Part shown: piece by piece, positions 61,096 to 64,000 of the stretch | Layout: every line of letters begins with the position of its first letter | How positions within the stretch are numbered: position 1 is the stretch's first letter | From: Pseudomonas pseudonitroreducens | GTDB taxonomy: Bacteria; Pseudomonadota; Gammaproteobacteria; Pseudomonadales; Pseudomonadaceae | Direction: 5' to 3' | DNA length: 64,000 bases | Assembly (NCBI RefSeq): GCF_021603645.1 | Contig: NZ_BQHJ01000004.1 | Span: forward strand, 372,001 to 436,000 | The notes under the pieces: generated by a model | Seen by the model: only the letters and a program-made list of their open reading frames with translations | Told to the model about the DNA's origin: nothing | The model's database searches: none | Made by a program: the position numbers and the translations under genes

Positions 61096-62080
61096 GGCGG
61101 GCCTTGAGCTGAGCGAGCTCCGCTTCCAGGACTGCGATGCGTGCGGATCGAGCGTCGGCGCCGAGCGTTGCGGCGCCGAGCAACCAGTCCAGCCAGGCCT
61201 GCATGCCACTGCCATCACGGGCACTGAGCTGGATCACGCGCAAACCGGGGTTGACCCGGTGGGCATACTCCAGGCAACGCTGCACGTCGAAGTCCAGGTG
61301 CGGCAGCAGGTCGGTCTTGGTCAGCAGCATCAATCCCGCGGCAGCGAACATGTCAGGGTACTTCAGCGGTTTGTCTTCACCCTCGGTCACCGAAAGAATC
61401 GCCACCTTGGCCGCTTCACCCAGATCCCACAGGGCAGGGCAGACCAGGTTGCCGACGTTCTCGATAAACAGGATGCCGGCCGGGTGGCCGGGCTTGACCG
61501 GGCGCAATGTGCCAGCGCCCAGGCCACCGGCCGTGGGGGCCTGCAGCGGCGCAGCATGGGCATGTCCATGGGCGTGCACCGCATCGTGTAGCGGCAGGCG
61601 TGTGTAGGCATCGGCAACCATGCGCGCATCGAGATGGCAGCCCTTGCCGGTGTTGACCTGGATCGCCGCGACGCCGGTGGCGCGGATGCGTTCGGCGTCG
61701 TTGCTGGTCTGCTGGTCACCTTCGATCACCGCCAGCGGCAGCTGCGGGTGCTGCGCGCACAAGGCCTGGAGGGTGGCGCAGAGCAGGGTGGTCTTGCCCG
61801 AGCCGGGGCTTGATACCAGGTTCAGGGCGAGCACATTGTGGCTTTCGAAGCCCTGGCGGTTGCGCATGGCGTGGCGGTCGTTCTCGCCGAGCACATCCTG
61901 CTCGATCTGGATGGTGCGCGACTGGCTGACGCCGGGCAGCGATACCCCGGCAATGCCGCGGCCGTAATGCAGGTCGCCGCCGGCATCGGCCACCGCGTCG
62001 GTGCTGGATACCGGGTCTGCCGCGGGATGCGAGTGACTCTGATGGGAATGGCCGCTGGAGCAGCCGCAGACGACGCACAT
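61088..62080 (-). CDS. hypB: Nickel-inserting GTPase HypB, with extra His-rich insert
   Basis: 330 residues. The N-terminal metal site is [18 protein letters not shown]. Walker A is SSPGSGKTT (residues 90-98), the GTPase Ni/Zn site region is KGCHLDARM (147-153), switch/Walker B is [14 protein letters not shown] (203-216), and G4 is LTKTDLLP. Residues ~166-201 are an insertion compared with E. coli HypB, containing [10 protein letters not shown]. The C-terminal ~25 residues form a charged helix ([14 protein letters not shown]). Works with HypA to load Ni; 8-bp overlap with hypF. Confidence 0.96.
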   Translation of the reverse strand: MCVVCGCSSGHSHQSHSHPAADPVSSTDAVADAGGDLHYGRGIAGVSLPGVSQSRTIQIEQDVLGENDRHAMRNRQGFESHNVLALNLVSSPGSGKTTLLCATLQALCAQHPQLPLAVIEGDQQTSNDAERIRATGVAAIQVNTGKGCHLDARMVADAYTRLPLHDAVHAHGHAHAAPLQAPTAGGLGAGTLRPVKPGHPAGILFIENVGNLVCPALWDLGEAAKVAILSVTEGEDKPLKYPDMFAAAGLMLLTKTDLLPHLDFDVQRCLEYAHRVNPGLRVIQLSARDGSGMQAWLDWLLGAATLGADARSARIAVLEAELAQLKARHD

Positions 62081-62101
62081 GGCGTTTCTCCTGTCGCGGG
62101 G

Positions 62102-62449
62102 TCAGTGATCCTCGACCTGGAGGTCGAGGATGCGCAATTGGGTGCCGGCATTGGGTTGCAGCCAGAAGCCGCCGCAATCCGGGCAGGGCGCGCCGCGCTG
62201 GATCAGCGGCACGTTGGCGGCGCAGTCCAGGCACCAGGCCTGGCCGTCCGGCTGTTCTATCTCGATCTGTGCGCCATCGAGCAGGCTGCCGGGAGCGATG
62301 GCTTCAAGGGCGAAGCGCAATGCCTCGACTTCGACTCCCGCCAGCTTGCCGGCTTCCAGGCGCAGGCGGCTGACGCGGCGGAACGGGTCCTTGCGCGCTG
62401 CATCTTCGACGGCGGCGAGAATGCCCCCGGCCAGGCTGACTTCATGCAT
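62102..62449 (-). CDS. hypA: Hydrogenase nickel incorporation protein HypA
   Basis: 115 residues from ATG 62449. It starts MHEVSLAGGILAAV with the Ni-binding His2 and Glu3; the Zn finger is WCLDCAANVPLIQRGAPCPDCGG. The longer frame to 62659 is a shadow of the HoxV-like gene. Delivers nickel to the large subunit with HypB. Overlaps the preceding gene by 8 bp. Confidence 0.97.
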   Translation of the reverse strand: MHEVSLAGGILAAVEDAARKDPFRRVSRLRLEAGKLAGVEVEALRFALEAIAPGSLLDGAQIEIEQPDGQAWCLDCAANVPLIQRGAPCPDCGGFWLQPNAGTQLRILDLQVEDH

Positions 62450-63524
62450 GGCGTGGCGCTCCGGCGATGTTGGCTGGATGATCGACTGGAGCGGGTACGG
62501 GACTCTCCAGCCGGTAGGGTAGGCAGGGATCGAACACCGCCAGTAGCAGTTCCGCCTGGCGCAGTGCCACGGCGTCGTCGGGTAGTGCCTCGAGAGCCCG
62601 CGCCAGCGTTCCGTGAGGATGCAGATTCCACTCGGTGGGTGCCAGTATCCGGTAGTCACATATTTGCCAACCGGTGGCGGCGGGTTCGAGCTGCACCAGA
62701 TGCATCAGCAGGCCACGGGCAGTTTCACTCCAGGCCAGCGCCCGGTATTCACCCAGGGCCAGGGCGCCCATTTCGAGTGGCGCGACGGGTGCCTGAGTCA
62801 GTTCGACGAGGTCGGCCAGGCGTGCACCCAGACGCAGCCAGGCGCTGTCGTAGCGCTCCGGGTGGGATTCTCGTCCGCGGGTCCAGGCGCCGGTCTCGCG
62901 AGGTTCACTGGACAGCTCGGGGCGGCGCAGGAAGTCTTCGTTGCCGAGCAGGCTGCGGCCGACCTCCAGCAGGCTGGCAGGGTCGGTCGGCAATGCGTGG
63001 ACGGGTAGCACCAGTGCTTCCGCGCGCTGTCGACAGTCGTGCAGCAGCCGCGCCAGAGGGTGACGGCTGTGCAGGCTCCAGTCCAGTAGCGCCTGGCGTG
63101 GGGCGGCGCGCCAGCTGTGCAGCCAGGCCTGGGCCGAGCCATCGAACCAGCTGTCGAGATCCGCAGTCTGCCGCGGCGAAGGCAGCGCCATGGCGGATGG
63201 CGTGCCCGCCAACAGGCGCGGCCAGTCCAGCAGGATATGCCGCAGGTGCTCGCGGATATTCTCCTCGCGAAGGGCCAGCCGGGCCTGATCATCCGGCTCG
63301 GCGCTGCCCTGGATTGCGGCGGCCAGGGCCAGTTCAGCAGTCAGCCGGTGGGCCTGGCCGCACAGGCTGTAAATCAGTGGAAGATGACGGGCAGCGGCTT
63401 CTGCCGGCTGTCCACGCAACAGGCGCCCGGCCAGTGGCGGGCGACCGCCGAGCAGCGCTGGTTGCTGCGCCGGGCGCACGCGCAGCGAGCCGGCCAGGCG
63501 CGACAGGCCATCGTCGATATTCAT
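62442..63524 (-). CDS. hoxV: HoxV/HupK-like hydrogenase assembly protein
   Basis: 360 residues. A degenerate relative of the [NiFe]-hydrogenase large subunit. Near the N-terminus LIYSLCGQAHR (Cys55) recalls the CGxCxxxH nickel motif with one Cys lost; at the C-terminus LAVFDPCLPYRLE recalls DPCxxC, again with the second Cys lost. In R. eutropha, HoxV is proposed to be a scaffold for the Fe(CN)2CO unit before it enters HoxG. Position between hybE/hoxT and hypA is the same as there. Name given from context and the two motifs. Confidence 0.8.
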   Translation of the reverse strand: MNIDDGLSRLAGSLRVRPAQQPALLGGRPPLAGRLLRGQPAEAAARHLPLIYSLCGQAHRLTAELALAAAIQGSAEPDDQARLALREENIREHLRHILLDWPRLLAGTPSAMALPSPRQTADLDSWFDGSAQAWLHSWRAAPRQALLDWSLHSRHPLARLLHDCRQRAEALVLPVHALPTDPASLLEVGRSLLGNEDFLRRPELSSEPRETGAWTRGRESHPERYDSAWLRLGARLADLVELTQAPVAPLEMGALALGEYRALAWSETARGLLMHLVQLEPAATGWQICDYRILAPTEWNLHPHGTLARALEALPDDAVALRQAELLLAVFDPCLPYRLESPVPAPVDHPANIAGAPRHA

Positions 63525-63997
63525 TGACGGATTCCCGCCAGGCGGCCGAACAGGTTGCGGCGGCTCGGGTTGGCCGGTTGTTCGACCGAAGGCCGACGCA
63601 GCGCGGCCAATACCTGGCGAGCCATATCCCGGGCACTTTGCGGGTCGCGGAACTCGAACATGGGCGAGAACAGCGAGCAGCTCTGGTAAGCGCCGATCTG
63701 TTCGTCGAACGCGCCGATGAAGCTCAGGCGTTCGCCACCCACCTGATACTCGCAGGTGGAGCCCTCGATGGGAGCGCTGCCGGCGTCGTCGGGCAGCCAG
63801 ACCAGGTTCATGCTCCAGGGCGTGATGAGAATACCGAGCAATCCACTGTGCGATTCCGCTCCCAGATACTGTGGGGCGAATGCAATTGCCTCGACCTCCA
63901 GTGCCGGATTGACTAACGGCAGGCCTCGCATGCGGGTGTCGGCAATCTCGCGAAAGCGCTGCGCCAGGGCTTCGGCGCGGACCAGTGGATCAGTCAT
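63521..63997 (-). CDS. hybE: [NiFe]-hydrogenase assembly chaperone, HybE/HoxT/HupJ family
   Basis: 158 residues. Features: RFREIADTRMRGLPLVNPALEVEAIAFAP, GILITPWSMNLVWLPDD, and FSPMFEFRDPQSARDMARQVL, the conserved HybE pattern (the PWxMNL core). No rubredoxin domain is fused to it. These chaperones bind the Tat signal of the hydrogenase small subunit or its precursor. The ATG lies 3 bp from the window's right end; the operon clearly continues to the right. ATGA overlap with the HoxV-like gene. Confidence 0.9.
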   Translation of the reverse strand: MTDPLVRAEALAQRFREIADTRMRGLPLVNPALEVEAIAFAPQYLGAESHSGLLGILITPWSMNLVWLPDDAGSAPIEGSTCEYQVGGERLSFIGAFDEQIGAYQSCSLFSPMFEFRDPQSARDMARQVLAALRRPSVEQPANPSRRNLFGRLAGIRQ

Positions 63998-64000
63998 CGA

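Noticed and set aside
59923-61224. Short hypF as a frameshifted or truncated pseudogene
   Set aside because: The start has an 8-bp overlap with hypB, typical of this operon, all carbamoyltransferase motifs are intact, and no relic of the missing N-terminal domains is found in any frame upstream.

Overview
The window is a piece of a high-GC gammaproteobacterial chromosome, almost certainly a Pseudomonas close to the P. aeruginosa / P. nitroreducens / P. citronellolis group. Evidence: the core block gltA | sdhCDAB-sucAB-lpdG-sucCD-braB-(DUF599)-(lipoprotein)-thioesterases-htpG-dienelactone hydrolase-cytochrome c-IorB-IorA follows the gene order I recall around PA1579-PA1602 of P. aeruginosa. 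Pseudomonas-type REP palindromes are scattered through the intergenic gaps. I see no tRNA, rRNA, CRISPR array, transposase or prophage.

Left accessory part (1-25 kb). After a truncated unknown gene, a VOC protein and a small membrane protein, a minus-strand organosulfur island fills 1.6-12.7 kb. It holds a MetN/MetI/MetQ-type ABC importer, a second MetI/MetQ pair without its own ATPase, two FMN-dependent NtaA/DszA-type monooxygenases and three SfnB/DszC-type flavin oxidoreductases. A good -24/-12 (sigma-54) promoter and a distal 9-bp inverted repeat lie in front of it, as expected for sulfur-starvation control by an SfnR-like enhancer-binding protein. Next come a YbaK-type deacylase, an unknown protein, a DGPF(YCII)-VOC operon with an ECF42-like promoter, an AraC regulator divergent from an amidohydrolase/COG0523 GTPase operon, ppnP, a DEDDh exonuclease, a 3-hydroxyisobutyrate dehydrogenase-family enzyme, a DUF486 protein, a membrane-anchored GH31 glycosidase, a cysteine-cluster protein and a START-domain protein.

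Core part (25.5-46.7 kb). Citrate synthase is divergent from the succinate dehydrogenase / 2-oxoglutarate dehydrogenase / succinyl-CoA synthetase genes. Together these encode much of the TCA cycle. Both directions have near-consensus sigma-70 promoters. A long leader precedes the branched-chain amino acid carrier braB, and htpG has a classical sigma-32 promoter.

Right part (46.7-64 kb). A translationally coupled periplasmic molybdenum aldehyde oxidoreductase (IorA-IorB-cytochrome c) is followed by a FucP-type sugar MFS transporter, a pirin, a DUF3859 protein and a DUF1302/DUF1329 pair. The last 6.5 kb is a minus-strand hydrogenase maturation operon, transcribed from beyond the right edge: hybE/hoxT-hoxV-hypA-hypB-hypF(short)-hypC-hypD-hypE. 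The order, and a HypF reduced to its carbamoyltransferase half, match the Ralstonia/Cupriavidus membrane-bound hydrogenase locus. Structural [NiFe]-hydrogenase genes should therefore lie just past base 64000.

The points most worth a second look are the sigma-54-driven composite sulfur cluster, the short HypF plus the His-rich insert in HypB, the ECF42-like promoter without a sigma gene nearby, and the amidohydrolase/metallochaperone operon with an AraC-type operator and a Crc/Hfq-type A-rich site on its ribosome binding site.
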